Notes under the pieces: generated by a model
Told to the model about the DNA's origin: nothing
Database searches by the model: none
The model's input: the letters and a program-made list of their open reading frames with translations, nothing else
Part shown: piece after piece, positions 1 through 11,638 of the stretch
How positions within the stretch are numbered: position 1 is the stretch's first letter
Layout: the number at the start of each line of letters is the position of its first letter
Assembly: GCF_020687805.1 (NCBI RefSeq)
Contig: NZ_JAJEWQ010000006.1
Location: 57,654 to 121,653 of the forward strand
Length of the DNA: 64,000 nucleotides
Direction of reading: 5' to 3'
From: Planctobacterium marinum
GTDB taxonomy: Bacteria; Pseudomonadota; Gammaproteobacteria; Enterobacterales; Alteromonadaceae
Made by a program: the position numbers and the translations under genes

Positions 1-1
1 T

Positions 2-874
2 CAGCAGGTGGTTAATCCGCTAAAAGATAAAGTGAATCAGTTCTATCAGGACAATGCACAATTAAAACAAAACCTGTTGCAAAAGGCTGAGGCGCTGTTA
101 TCGCTGGAGGACTGGAAAGAAGCCACTGAAGCCGCAAAGAAAATCCAGCAGCAGTGGAAGCAAATTGAATTTGCCGGGCAACGGCTCGAAAACAAATTAT
201 GGTCAGATTTCAGAGCTATCAACGATAAAATCTTTGCTAAACGGGAGAGCGCTGTTAATGAGCAAAATGACGCTGCCCAGGCGCGTTTGACAGAAATAGA
301 GCGAATTTTGCAAGACGCTCAAAAGACCCTGAATGACAGTAGTAACAAAGCAGAAATAGAGCAGTTTTTGAATGACCAGTGGCAGGTGTTGTCTCAGGAA
401 ATTCAGTCTCTGCCTCGTAAATTAAATGCGGATGTCTTCAGGTTATCTCAGCAGATAAAATCCGAATTGCAGGAAAAATTACTTTATTTAGGAGACAGTC
501 AACGCACGGCTCAGTATCAGGCTGTATTTGAAGTACTGGCTGCATGGCAACAATCTCAGGTACCAGAGTCTGCCACTGAATTGCCTAACTACTGGCGTCA
601 GGCGTTTCATACGGCCACACTGGTGGAACATGAGCTCAGCGATTTTAATCGCCATCAGTTGGTGATTTTATTGGAGCTTTTGCAGGATAAAACCTCACCT
701 GACAACGATGAAGCCGAGCGCAAACAGGTGCAATTGCAACTCATGACATTAAAGCTGCAGGAAGGCATCAATCTGGATACGGATGAAATATTGAAAGTCT
801 GGATTTCACTGGGGCCGCTGTCCGGGTCTGACGTACAGTTATTACCCCGGCTAAAAACCTTGTTTGGGATCTGA
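2..874 (+). CDS. DUF349 domain protein, 3' part
   Basis: The reading frame is open from the first bases of the window, so the N-terminus lies upstream and the GTG at 8 need not be the start. The visible 290 residues are highly charged and almost entirely alpha-helical. Repeated W-K and R-L-W patterns (for example EDWKEATEAAKKIQQQWK and RLENKLWSDFRAINDKIF) are typical of tandem DUF349 helical repeats. No catalytic motif, signal peptide or membrane segment is seen. Proteins with DUF349 repeats are common in Alteromonadales; their function is not well defined. It is followed by a strong hairpin and the convergent ansA gene, so it ends its transcription unit. Confidence 0.75.
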   Translation, partial: QQVVNPLKDKVNQFYQDNAQLKQNLLQKAEALLSLEDWKEATEAAKKIQQQWKQIEFAGQRLENKLWSDFRAINDKIFAKRESAVNEQNDAAQARLTEIERILQDAQKTLNDSSNKAEIEQFLNDQWQVLSQEIQSLPRKLNADVFRLSQQIKSELQEKLLYLGDSQRTAQYQAVFEVLAAWQQSQVPESATELPNYWRQAFHTATLVEHELSDFNRHQLVILLELLQDKTSPDNDEAERKQVQLQLMTLKLQEGINLDTDEILKVWISLGPLSGSDVQLLPRLKTLFGI

Positions 875-891
875 CAACCCCTCTGTACACT

Positions 892-919
892 GTGTCACCA
901 GAGGTTGTTCTGGTGACAC
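892..919. terminator. Hairpin between convergent genes
   Basis: An 11-bp perfect stem, GTGTCACCAGA / TCTGGTGACAC, with a 6-nt loop, lies between the DUF349 gene and ansA. There is no clear T-run on either side. It is inferred to act as a bidirectional transcription barrier. Confidence 0.55.
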
Positions 920-948
920 CTTCGTCTGGATTTGCTGCTCTGTGCAAA

Positions 949-1959
949 TTATTCGCTTAATTCACCTTTGATATTGCTGCTCATCTTCTTTCTTGATAAT
1001 TCGAAGTCCAGGCCAGTACTCAGCAGGAAATGCAACTTCGCCAACGCGGCTTCAGGGGTCATATCCATACCTGACACCACGCCGACTTGTTGTAGCGCTT
1101 TGCCTGTTGCGTAACCTTCCATATTCACTTTGCCATGCATACATTGAGTGCAATTAACAACCATGATCTGTTTGTCATGGGCCCGTTTGAGTTCCTGCAA
1201 TATGCCTTCATTTTGCGGGGCATTACCGACGCCGTAGCTCAATAAAATTAAGGCTTTTACCGGTTGCATTAGCGTATTGTGAATAACCTTGTCGCTGATA
1301 CCCGGATACAGAGTGATAACCCCAACCGGTTGAGGCGCCACAGGCTGTACTTTTAGTTCATTGCCCTTCGCCAGAGACACTTTTCCAGCAACTACCTCAA
1401 TATTGATACCCGCCTGTAATAACACCGGAAAGTTTGGCGAAGTAAATGCATCAAAGCCATCGGCGTCTGTCTTGCGGCTGCGGTTACCTCTGAGCAGTTT
1501 ATTGTTGAAGAACAGAGATACTTCAGGAATAGGGTAGTTGGCAGCGATATACAGTGCGTTTAACAGATTGGTTTGACCGTCAGAGCGCAGCTCTGCCAGT
1601 GGGATCTGTGAACCGGTTACGATGATAGGTTTATCCAGGTTATCCAGCATAAAAGACAGCGCAGAGGCGGTATAGGCCATAGTGTCGGTGCCATGTAAGA
1701 TAATAAAACCATCAAACTGTTGATAATTTTGCTGGATGTCCTGGGCGATTTGCATCCAGTGTGAAGGGTCCATATCTGAAGAATCGATCAGTGCATCGTA
1801 TTCATGGATGACAAATTCCGGCATCTCACTGCGATAGAATTCCGGCATCTTTCGAACCGTATCTGCCAAAAAGCCCTTAACCGGGACGTATCCCTTGTTT
1901 GAAGGTTGCATACCAATGGTGCCACCGGTATAGGCTACATATATTCTATTCTTCTGCAT
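949..1959 (-). CDS. ansA: Type I (cytoplasmic) L-asparaginase
   Basis: 336 residues, close to E. coli AnsA (338). It hydrolyses L-asparagine to aspartate and ammonia in the cytoplasm. The N-terminal motif TGGTIGM (residues 11-17) carries the nucleophilic Thr, and HGTDTMAYTASAL (about 88-100) carries the second Thr/Asp set of the asparaginase family. No signal peptide is visible, which favours the cytoplasmic type I over the periplasmic type II enzyme. The ATG at 1959 gives the usual family N-terminus. It is monocistronic, read convergently towards the DUF349 gene, with a 285-bp gap to sppA upstream. Confidence 0.93.
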   Translation of the reverse strand: MQKNRIYVAYTGGTIGMQPSNKGYVPVKGFLADTVRKMPEFYRSEMPEFVIHEYDALIDSSDMDPSHWMQIAQDIQQNYQQFDGFIILHGTDTMAYTASALSFMLDNLDKPIIVTGSQIPLAELRSDGQTNLLNALYIAANYPIPEVSLFFNNKLLRGNRSRKTDADGFDAFTSPNFPVLLQAGINIEVVAGKVSLAKGNELKVQPVAPQPVGVITLYPGISDKVIHNTLMQPVKALILLSYGVGNAPQNEGILQELKRAHDKQIMVVNCTQCMHGKVNMEGYATGKALQQVGVVSGMDMTPEAALAKLHFLLSTGLDFELSRKKMSSNIKGELSE

Positions 1960-2074
1960 TTTTGCAATCTTATGTTTAGGGACGAGGCGCGCAAATTATG
2001 CCATTGAAGGCAAGGCGGATAAAGAAGGCAAGGGGATAAAAGTGTTTAGAGGTAAAAACTGCAGAACCAGACAG

Positions 2075-2098
2075 AAAAATCCGGGCTTCACTGCCCGG
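2075..2098 (-). terminator. Rho-independent terminator of sppA
   Basis: On the minus strand the stem CCGGGC-agtgaa-GCCCGG is followed by a run of T residues. It lies about 150 nt past the sppA stop codon and upstream of ansA. A weaker hairpin, AGGATAAA / TTTATCCT, is at 2199-2228. Confidence 0.75.
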
Positions 2099-2244
2099 TA
2101 AAAGAGAATTGATAATACGTTAACCAGTGGTGATATTATCACCAATTCACCTCAAGTTTAAAGCTCTTTTTTTATACAGCGTGAGATTTTTCACAATAAG
2201 GATAAAACCTTTCCCTGGTCTTTATCCTGATAAAGGGTTAAGTG

Positions 2245-4104
2245 TTAATACTCACACATAAAACAAAGCGCATACATGCCTCTGGGATCATTCAGACTGC
2301 CCAGTTTGTCATAGTCACTGACCAATTGTTGAACCATATTCATTAAGCGGTGATCACTGTCAACGGTAATTGCTTTGCCCACCAGTGCGGATGCACCGCC
2401 AAAAAACTCTTTCCAAAATTGTTCAGACGCGGAAAGTGGGCGTTCAACGTATTGAATGTCGTAACGTTCCATGCTGGCGAGGTTGGCTGCGGATTGCACG
2501 GCATCGTTCAGATAACCCAGATTGTCAACCAGCCCCAGGGACTTTGCTGTTTCACCAATCCAAACGCGACCCTGAGCGATTTCATCTACCCGCTCTACAG
2601 GCATATCTCTGGCGGTGGATACCAGCTCAATAAATTGCTCGTAACCATGCTCGATACTGCGCTGAAATATATTGCCAATCGCCGGATTTAATGTTCTGGC
2701 CGGTGAAAAGGCGCCTGAAAACTCAGTCGTACCCACACCGTCGGTATGGATGCCCAGCCAGCCTAAAGTATCTTCGTAAGTCAGAAACATACCAAATATG
2801 CCGATGGAGCCGGTGATAGTCGATGGCGCAGCCCAAATCTCATCCGCGTTGGCAGATATCCAGTAACCTCCGGATGCGGCCATGGAACTCATTGAGGCTA
2901 CGACAGGTTTGCCGGCTTCTTGCAGCAGTTTGACTTCCTGGCGAATAATTTCTGACGCAAATGCACTACCTCCCGGCGAATCAACCTGCAATACTACTGC
3001 CTTGATATTGTCGTCCAGACGGGCTTGCCGCAATAACCGGGCGGTGCTGTCTCCGCCGATCGTACCCGCTTTTTGATTGCCGTTTAAAATGGTGCCTTTT
3101 GCCACCACAATGCCGACCTTATCGGTATCGTTTTTAAGCAGCGGTAAAGGTTTTACAACCTGTAAGTACTTTTCAAAGTCGATATTGGAAAACCCTTTTT
3201 TAGAACTGTCTTTACCGACTAATTCCACTAACTCGAGGCGCACTTCTTCGCGGGTTTTTAAGGCATCAACCCAATTGTTTTGCAATGCGTATTGCGCAAA
3301 ATCACCCCCGGCGTTTTCAAACTTGAGCATAAAATCATTGATCTGCTCATCAAAATTTTCCACGGTAAAACCCCGTGCCTGGGCGATGTCTTGTTTGTAT
3401 TGTGACCAGAGACTATTTAACCAGGCTTCGTTGGCTTGTTTAGCTTCTTCTGACATGTCATCCCGTAATACTGGTTCAACTGCCGATTTAAAGGTACCAA
3501 CCCGGAATACGTGAGTCTTGGCTTTTAATTTTTCCAGTGCTGATTTGAAATAGGCCTGATATCGACCAAATCCGTCCAGGAACATGAATCCCATCGGATT
3601 GAGGTAAAGGTGATCGGCATGGCTTGCCAGGTAGTATTGCCCTTGAGAATAAAAATCCCCAATGGCGTAGACGGGCTTATCAGCCTGCTTAAAGTCTTCG
3701 ATGGCCATGGCGATTTGTTTTAACTTGTCCATACCGGCGTTACCCAGGCCGTGCAGATCCAGTACCATCGCTTTGATGCGATTATCCTGTTTAGCATTTT
3801 CAATGGTCCACAATACATCTCTGAGCAATACTTCCGGGTTTTCTTCCCGTTGATCAAAGGCTTCCCGCATAAACTCATCAAAAGGATCAACGGTTTGTTT
3901 TTGAATAACCACATCACCGTACAAATTCATCACTAATGCGGAATTTTTGGGAACACTGATTTGTTCCTCACCTGACATCAGTGCGTAAACGATAAAACCA
4001 ACAATCCCTAAAAACACAATATTAAATACCAAATTTCTAAAGAAATTTAATAGTGTCCATATGCCGGTAAAAAAAGATTGAGTCCAACTTCTATCTCTAG
4101 ACAT
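2245..4104 (-). CDS. sppA: Signal peptide peptidase SppA, 67-kDa type
   Basis: About 619 residues, the double-domain length of E. coli SppA. This inner-membrane serine protease degrades cleaved signal peptides. A single N-terminal transmembrane segment (FFRNLVFNIVFLGIVGFIVY) anchors it, with the protease domains in the periplasm. The Lys of the Ser/Lys dyad lies in GTFKSAVEP of the N-terminal half and the nucleophilic Ser in MAASGGYW of the C-terminal half. The start at 4104 (MSRDRSW) is chosen because an AGAGAG ribosome site precedes it; 20 further in-frame residues upstream look non-coding. It is divergent from the fadH-type gene. Confidence 0.93.
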   Translation of the reverse strand: MSRDRSWTQSFFTGIWTLLNFFRNLVFNIVFLGIVGFIVYALMSGEEQISVPKNSALVMNLYGDVVIQKQTVDPFDEFMREAFDQREENPEVLLRDVLWTIENAKQDNRIKAMVLDLHGLGNAGMDKLKQIAMAIEDFKQADKPVYAIGDFYSQGQYYLASHADHLYLNPMGFMFLDGFGRYQAYFKSALEKLKAKTHVFRVGTFKSAVEPVLRDDMSEEAKQANEAWLNSLWSQYKQDIAQARGFTVENFDEQINDFMLKFENAGGDFAQYALQNNWVDALKTREEVRLELVELVGKDSSKKGFSNIDFEKYLQVVKPLPLLKNDTDKVGIVVAKGTILNGNQKAGTIGGDSTARLLRQARLDDNIKAVVLQVDSPGGSAFASEIIRQEVKLLQEAGKPVVASMSSMAASGGYWISANADEIWAAPSTITGSIGIFGMFLTYEDTLGWLGIHTDGVGTTEFSGAFSPARTLNPAIGNIFQRSIEHGYEQFIELVSTARDMPVERVDEIAQGRVWIGETAKSLGLVDNLGYLNDAVQSAANLASMERYDIQYVERPLSASEQFWKEFFGGASALVGKAITVDSDHRLMNMVQQLVSDYDKLGSLNDPRGMYALCFMCEY

Positions 4105-4231
4105 AATTCTCTCTAATTTAAACAACTGTCTATAATCGTACCTAATGTCAAAACAATAACACAATGTGAAATGTAATTTTTTATGTTGTGAACCTTGTCA
4201 GATTAGATACACTGTTTTGAAATACAGGTAA

Positions 4232-6274
<2,043 letters not shown>

Positions 6275-6433
6275 ACCGGGCAGAACACAGAGGGCGATTG
6301 CCCTCTGATTGCTATCATATTCCGGAACTCCTTCACAAAATAACCAAATATCTTTGAATAAAATAACTTCACTTGCCAAACTGAGATTATGAATATTTCC
6401 CTACGCCAGGTAGGGGTAACCGAGCAGGCGAAG

Positions 6434-7990
6434 ATGACATCATTCACAGTTTCAAAAACAGGTTACCTATGTAAATCACGAGCAGTGGTCGCGGCGACTT
6501 TACTGGCAGGATTGTTAGCAACACAAGCTCAGGCCAATCGTTTTGGATTGGGCAGTGGCGATAATGCAACCGGCAGAACCGGCATGACATGCGCGCAATC
6601 AGGATGTCATATTTCGGGCCAGGATTATCGTTCTTCACTGGCTTTCAGTGGTGAAACAACGGTTTTACCCGGCAGCTTAAACGATATCAGTCTGATTTTA
6701 AGTTTTCGTCCGCCCTCGGGAGTGTCGACGCCCGTTGCAGGATTTCAGGCTGAGTTGTCCGACAGTGATGCTTCCCTGGTGCCGGGGGAATTGCAAAAGA
6801 ATGATACACTGGGCCGCCTGACCCATTCTTCACCTCAGTTTACATCCGGAAATAGCGCAACATTTAGTTTCCAATGGCAGGCACCTGAAGTGCCTGGCAG
6901 TGTGACACTGTATGCCTGCTCTCAACCAGCCAACAATGATTTTTTCCAGACCGGTGATGATGCTTCTCCGGCCTGTATTGAGCAGGTTTTAACTGTGGCG
7001 GACGAATCCCCTCAGGAGCCAGGAGAACCCGGTGATTTTGTCCCCTACGATTATGATGGTGATGGCCTGGCGGATGTGGGAGTCAGAAGGCCCTCTACCC
7101 AATTTCAGTATATTAGTAATTCATCTGACGGCGATACACAGCGCCATCATTTCGGTAAGCAATCGGAAGATATCCCGGTTTCCGGCGATTTTGATGGTGA
7201 CGGCATTGCAGATGTTGCCGTTAGAAGACCGTCAAACTATTTTTGGTACATTCAGAATAGCTCAGATGATGCCCTGCAACGCATTCAGTTTGGCAAAGAT
7301 GAAGCAGATATTCCTGTTCCGGCGGATTATGACGGCGATGGTATTACGGATGTCGCGGTTCGCCGGGCTTCCAATCAGATGTGGTATATCCTGAATTCTG
7401 GCGACGGTGAAATTCAACGAGTAAATTTTGGTAAACAGGCCGAAGATATTCCTGTTCCGGCGGATTACGACGGTGATGGTATTGATGATATTGCAGTGCG
7501 CAGACCTTCTAACTTTACCTGGTATATTTTGCGTTCCAGTGACGGTGAGTTAGAAAGTGTGGTATTCGGCAAAGATGAGGCTGATATCCCGGTTCCCGCG
7601 GATTACGATGGCGACGGCAAAGCCGATGTGGCGGTTCGCAGAGCATCTAATCAATTTTTCTATATTCTGAATAGTTCAGACGGTGAATTACAGCGCATCA
7701 ATTTTGGTAAACAGGCGGAAGACGTGCCAATCGTGGCTGATTACGATGGCGATGGAAAAGCCGATGTGGCTGTGCGCAGGCCGTCAACACAATTTCAGTA
7801 TGTACTGCGCAGTTCTGATTCCCTGATTGAGCGCATTCAGTTCGGGCGTCAGGCAACGGATGTGCCACTGGCCGCACCGGTATTACAACGAATGCAAATG
7901 GTGACAGAAGCCAACGCTGTAAGCGAGCAGGTGGAAAAAGAGCAGGTTGAGTGGTGGGATATGGATCTTATCGCGGTAGAGCCAGAATAA
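6434..7990 (+). CDS. Secreted FG-GAP/VCBS repeat protein
   Basis: About 518 residues. A signal peptide ends near TQAQA-NRFG. A beta-rich domain follows with GRTGMTCAQSGCHISG (C-x4-CH), resembling the start of the choice-of-anchor V domain. Residues from about 215 on form six repeats of roughly 51 residues, each starting DYDGDGxxDVAVRRP, a calcium-binding DxDGDG loop typical of FG-GAP beta-propeller blades. The protein is probably exported; no ligand is known. The start could also be the ATG at 6389; 6434 is preferred because it gives a compact signal peptide, but neither ribosome site is strong. Confidence 0.75.
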   Translation: MTSFTVSKTGYLCKSRAVVAATLLAGLLATQAQANRFGLGSGDNATGRTGMTCAQSGCHISGQDYRSSLAFSGETTVLPGSLNDISLILSFRPPSGVSTPVAGFQAELSDSDASLVPGELQKNDTLGRLTHSSPQFTSGNSATFSFQWQAPEVPGSVTLYACSQPANNDFFQTGDDASPACIEQVLTVADESPQEPGEPGDFVPYDYDGDGLADVGVRRPSTQFQYISNSSDGDTQRHHFGKQSEDIPVSGDFDGDGIADVAVRRPSNYFWYIQNSSDDALQRIQFGKDEADIPVPADYDGDGITDVAVRRASNQMWYILNSGDGEIQRVNFGKQAEDIPVPADYDGDGIDDIAVRRPSNFTWYILRSSDGELESVVFGKDEADIPVPADYDGDGKADVAVRRASNQFFYILNSSDGELQRINFGKQAEDVPIVADYDGDGKADVAVRRPSTQFQYVLRSSDSLIERIQFGRQATDVPLAAPVLQRMQMVTEANAVSEQVEKEQVEWWDMDLIAVEPE

Positions 7991-8001
7991 AACGAGCGAA
8001 T

Positions 8002-8032
8002 CAGGCAGGGACAAGCCATTGTCCTTTGCCTG
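8002..8032. terminator. Hairpin between convergent genes
   Basis: Interrupted stem CAGGCA-g-GGACAA with TTGTCC-tt-TGCCTG around a 4-nt loop, between the FG-GAP gene and the nitroreductase. It is followed by AAAA rather than a T-run on the plus strand and is probably a shared terminator. Confidence 0.5.
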
Positions 8033-8047
8033 AAAAGTGTTGTGTGA

Positions 8048-8599
8048 TTAGCACCAGTGTTCGAAAAACTCCTCGCCAACTTCATTGTCTTTTTCGATAT
8101 TGTCCGCCCCGGGTGTCCCCAGATAAAGAAAACCGACAATCTCGTCCTGTTCTTCCAGAAATAAAGCGCTTTTCAGGTTTTCGTCCTGTGCGTAAGCACC
8201 GGTACGCCAGATGCCCTGAAAACCCTGAGCGACAGCCGCCATTTGCATTGAGTTTATGGCACTTGCTGTGGCTGCCACCTGTTCTACCCAAGGCACTTTA
8301 GGGTGCTCTTTGAACTGCATAATAGCGATGATCACCATTGGCGCTCTGAGTGGTAATTCCGGCGCCCGTTCAATATCCCGTTCACTCATATCACTGGCAA
8401 TCGCCGCCTGCTCTAACAAATCCCCCAGCTTTTTACGGCCATTGCCTTCGCAAATGATAAATTTCCAGGGCTTTAATGAGGCATGATCCGGTGCTCTCAG
8501 TGCGGCTTTTTTAATGTTTTCCAGTGCTTCACCAGCAGGAGCCGGCTCTTTTAGCCTTGGCTGAGACTGTCGGGTAGTGAGTAGTTCAATAGCGTCCAT
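8048..8599 (-). CDS. ydjA: YdjA-type nitroreductase
   Basis: 183 residues, the same length as E. coli YdjA. These are small FMN-dependent NAD(P)H oxidoreductases of unknown physiological substrate. Family features are MDAIELLTTRQSQPRL at the N-terminus, the APDHASLKPWKF FMN-binding stretch, MQMAAVAQGFQGIWRTG, and DEIVGFLYLGTP near the C-terminus. The ATG at 8599 has a strong GGGAGGA ribosome site; a longer frame upstream is not supported. It is convergent with the FG-GAP gene. Confidence 0.88.
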   Translation of the reverse strand: MDAIELLTTRQSQPRLKEPAPAGEALENIKKAALRAPDHASLKPWKFIICEGNGRKKLGDLLEQAAIASDMSERDIERAPELPLRAPMVIIAIMQFKEHPKVPWVEQVAATASAINSMQMAAVAQGFQGIWRTGAYAQDENLKSALFLEEQDEIVGFLYLGTPGADNIEKDNEVGEEFFEHWC

Positions 8600-8806
8600 T
8601 GTAAGGATTCCTCCCATGTATTTGGGACCAGTAATGGCTGCTTTATAGCGAATCATTTGACGATTTTCAATGGCTAAGACTATTCTGTTAAGAGAAGTAA
8701 TGCTGATCTGATTAAATATGCAACGGGAACGGTGTGTCCCCCCAACGTGGTTTAAATATCGGGTGATTTACCTGAGTCTGCAAATATTGAGCTGATCCCG
8801 AAAACA

Positions 8807-9022
8807 ATGAATATTATGAAAAAACAAAATCAACAGCGTGGTTTTAGTGGTTTCTTCCTTCGCCACCAAAAAAAGGTCAATCCTAAAAAGCCGGTTGCAA
8901 ATGTGTTATCTGAATATGCAGAGCAGGATTTGGAGCGAATTGCGGTTTTGATAAAGGAGTGGTTAGCGCGGGATGAAAAAGATAAAGCCGGTGCTGCGCC
9001 CAGGCGTAAACCGAAGCGATAA
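8807..9022 (+). CDS. Small basic hypothetical protein
   Basis: 71 residues (68 if the second ATG at 8816 is used). The N-terminal part is lysine-rich and the C-terminal half is a likely amphipathic helix (YAEQDLERIAVLIKEWLARD), ending in a basic tail RRKPKR. No signal peptide or membrane segment is seen. It is not recognised as a known family. The composition looks protein-like rather than random, and a strong hairpin follows the stop codon, which supports a real gene. An RNA- or protein-binding role would fit the charge but is only a guess. Confidence 0.55.
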   Translation: MNIMKKQNQQRGFSGFFLRHQKKVNPKKPVANVLSEYAEQDLERIAVLIKEWLARDEKDKAGAAPRRKPKR

Positions 9023-9028
9023 CGTATC

Positions 9029-9047
9029 GGGGCAGGGAACCTGCCCC
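9029..9047. terminator. GC-rich hairpin
   Basis: Perfect 8-bp stem GGGGCAGG-gaa-CCTGCCCC between the small protein and the convergent HTH gene; probably a shared terminator. Confidence 0.6.
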
Positions 9048-9069
9048 AGATCGCTATTCAAAGAAAGAG

Positions 9070-9330
9070 TTATGCACCCTCAGACGCAGACATTAAATCA
9101 ATCTCTGCATCGCTGTTATCTCTCTCAATATACATTTTGATCAGCTCAGCTGGTTTGAAGCCACACGCCATCGACATCGCTAAAAACTGGTTCATGCTTG
9201 GTGAACCCACATTCTTTTCCCAGTTTTCATAAGTTTTACGCGTTTTAACGCTGGCAAACTCGGCCATTTGAACGGTTGTTTTACCTGCTCTTAAGCGCAT
9301 GATGCGCAAATCAGTACCAGTGATAATCAT
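9070..9330 (-). CDS. Small helix-turn-helix (XRE-like) protein
   Basis: 86 residues. The stretch LRIMRLRAGKTTVQMAEFASVKTR followed by ENWEKN and FLAMSMACGF looks like a Cro/CI-type helix-turn-helix: the family has a similar R-L-R-x-G-x-T-x-x-x-A start and a Y-x-x-W-E contact. The C-terminus is acidic and lacks any effector domain. It is probably a DNA-binding regulator. No target is known; a long AT-rich non-coding stretch lies upstream of its start codon. Confidence 0.6.
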   Translation of the reverse strand: MIITGTDLRIMRLRAGKTTVQMAEFASVKTRKTYENWEKNVGSPSMNQFLAMSMACGFKPAELIKMYIERDNSDAEIDLMSASEGA

Positions 9331-10016
9331 AATAACGATCCTCTTTCGATAAAGTGTAATTTGAATTACCGATTATTTCTTCTCAGCACTGTAATGGTAA
9401 AAAATATTTTGTGGGACGAGATTAACATGCCTAAAAAAAACAGCGTAAAATTGTTAAGTGACTGAAATATAGTGAAAAATAGTTTAAAAAAAGTTCAGTG
9501 TTAGGGTTTTTACTGGCCTCTGAAGCCCTGTGCCTGTAACCGAATATCGTGTTGTTAGGAATGATAATTTCTCTCATTCGTTTCATTGGTGAGATTAATT
9601 GACCTTTTACGCCTGGGTGGAGATTAAAAAGTAGCCAATGTAAATTATACTTTATATGTATATTAACGAAATTCTAATTAATTTTTATTATTTGCATTGA
9701 GTGGATTTTATCCCATGGTTCGGGTTAACTGAGTACAATATAATTCGGCTATGTCTTACAAACTTCGGCGCTTTTGTCCCACATATTCGGGTAGCAGTAA
9801 TGAGGGGAAGTCATGCACCAACAGGTCGGTTAGTTGTCCGGTTTTTAGCAGACAATTAAGCGTGCTCGATAGCGTGCGATTGGTAGGGTTACTTGAGAAG
9901 TTTTGGTTGGGGAGCTTTGGAGCCGTATTATCGATTTTACGGCCGTTAGTATGAATCGCAGACTTACCCGGAACAGGTTAGCAAAGTCGCAGCGTGCTTG
10001 TTATCTTAAATGGCTG
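9331..10016. other. Long non-coding stretch
   Basis: About 690 bases with no convincing gene. The part from 9360 to 9750 is AT-rich and presumably carries the promoter of the HTH gene. The rest holds only short frames without family-like composition. Confidence 0.6.
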
Positions 10017-10041
10017 AAAAAAAGGCACCGGAATCGGTGCC
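10017..10041 (-). terminator. Rho-independent terminator of asnS
   Basis: On the minus strand the stem GGCACCG-attc-CGGTGCC is followed by seven T residues, about 20 nt past the asnS stop. Confidence 0.85.
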
Positions 10042-10062
10042 TCAGTTGTACATGGCCGGATA

Positions 10063-11460
10063 TTAATACTCAGCAGTACCTGGTGTTCTTGGGAAGGGGA
10101 TCACATCCCGCACGTTCTGCATTCCGGTCACGTAGGCGACCAGTCGTTCAAAACCCAATCCAAAGCCTGCGTGAGGTACAGTACCGTAGCGTCTTAAATC
10201 GCGGTACCAGCCGTAATCTTCTTTGTCCAGATCCATTTCTTCCATACGTTGATCCAGAACATCCAGACGCTCTTCACGCTGTGAACCACCAATAATTTCA
10301 CCAATTCCAGGAGCCAGAACATCCATGGCGGCCACCGTTTTACCATCCGGGTTCATGCGCATATAAAACGCTTTAATGTCTTTGGGGTAGTTTTGCATGA
10401 TAATAGGCGCACCCACATGTTCTTCTGCAAGATAACGTTCGTGTTCCGATGCCAGGTCAATGCCCCATTCCACAGGGAATTCGAATTGTTTTCCGGATTT
10501 TTGCAGGATGTCGATGGCATCGGTGTAATCCATACGAACAAAGTCTTGCCCGATGACTTTTTCCAGACGTGATATCGCTTCTTTGTTGATGCGTTGCGCA
10601 AAGAAAGCCATGTCGTCAGCTCGTTCTTCTAACACGGCTTTAAACACGTATTTCAACATATCTTCTGATAGTTGTGCGATATCAGCCAGATCAGCAAATG
10701 CGACTTCAGGCTCGATCATCCAGAATTCTGCAAGGTGGCGACTGGTATTGGAATTTTCCGCTCTGAATGTTGGCCCGAATGTATATACTTTGGACAAGGC
10801 ACAGCAGTAGGTTTCAACGTTAAGTTGGCCTGAAACGGTTAAAAACGCTTCTTTACCAAAAAAATCTTTCGAGTAATCCACGTCACCCTTGTCATTTTTA
10901 GGCAAATTTAGTGCATCCAGCGTAGACACTCTGAACATCTCACCAGCACCTTCGGTATCACTTGCTGTAATAATTGGCGTGCTGATCCAATAATAGCCGC
11001 GTTCGTGAAAGAAGCGGTGAATCGCCTGAGAAAGACAGTTTCTGATACGGGTGACGGCACCAATAACATTGGTTCTGGCGCGAAGGTGAGCATGCTCTCT
11101 TAAAAATTCGATACTGTGGCGTTTAGCCGCCATAGGGTAGGTATCCGGATTTTCTACCCAGCCCAAAATTTCAACCTGTTCGGCTTCAATTTCCAGAGCC
11201 TGACCTGCACCTTCTGATTCTTTCAGTAATCCTGATACAGATACTGAACATCCTGTGGTTAGTTTTTGAATATCAGCGTAATTATTTAAACTATTTAAGG
11301 CGATGACCTGTACCGGGTCAAAGCAGCTGCCATCATGCACTGCAACAAAGGATAAACCTGCTTTGGAATCGCGACGCGTGCGAACCCAGCCTTTTACTAC
11401 GATTTTGTCTCCTGCTTGGTACTTACCTGACAGTACCTCTGCGACGGCGGCGTGTGCCAT
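10063..11460 (-). CDS. asnS: Asparaginyl-tRNA synthetase
   Basis: 465 residues, near the E. coli AsnS length (466). It charges tRNA-Asn with asparagine in the cytoplasm. An N-terminal OB-fold anticodon-binding domain (about residues 15-105) is followed by a class II catalytic core. Motif 2 is in the [21 protein letters not shown] stretch, and motif 3 is [12 protein letters not shown] near the C-terminus. The ATG at 11460 gives the conventional N-terminus. It is a single gene with its own terminator. Confidence 0.96.
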   Translation of the reverse strand: MAHAAVAEVLSGKYQAGDKIVVKGWVRTRRDSKAGLSFVAVHDGSCFDPVQVIALNSLNNYADIQKLTTGCSVSVSGLLKESEGAGQALEIEAEQVEILGWVENPDTYPMAAKRHSIEFLREHAHLRARTNVIGAVTRIRNCLSQAIHRFFHERGYYWISTPIITASDTEGAGEMFRVSTLDALNLPKNDKGDVDYSKDFFGKEAFLTVSGQLNVETYCCALSKVYTFGPTFRAENSNTSRHLAEFWMIEPEVAFADLADIAQLSEDMLKYVFKAVLEERADDMAFFAQRINKEAISRLEKVIGQDFVRMDYTDAIDILQKSGKQFEFPVEWGIDLASEHERYLAEEHVGAPIIMQNYPKDIKAFYMRMNPDGKTVAAMDVLAPGIGEIIGGSQREERLDVLDQRMEEMDLDKEDYGWYRDLRRYGTVPHAGFGLGFERLVAYVTGMQNVRDVIPFPRTPGTAEY

Positions 11461-11638
11461 TCAAATCTCCACTTATGAATCATGTAGGTCGCGAGTGCGA
11501 CTTAATTGGTTAATGATGCTGCAGTACAGTTTTAGGCTGTAATGCGTCTGGATACCGTATGTTACTTTTTGTTTCCTGTTAAACAAGCACAATCATAGGA
11601 AAAAGTGACATTTTTTATGGAATTGTTGGGTAATTGCG

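Noticed and set aside
9751..10295. Frames of 67 and 130 codons near asnS
   Set aside because: The second runs through the asnS terminator and into asnS on the opposite strand; neither looks like protein.
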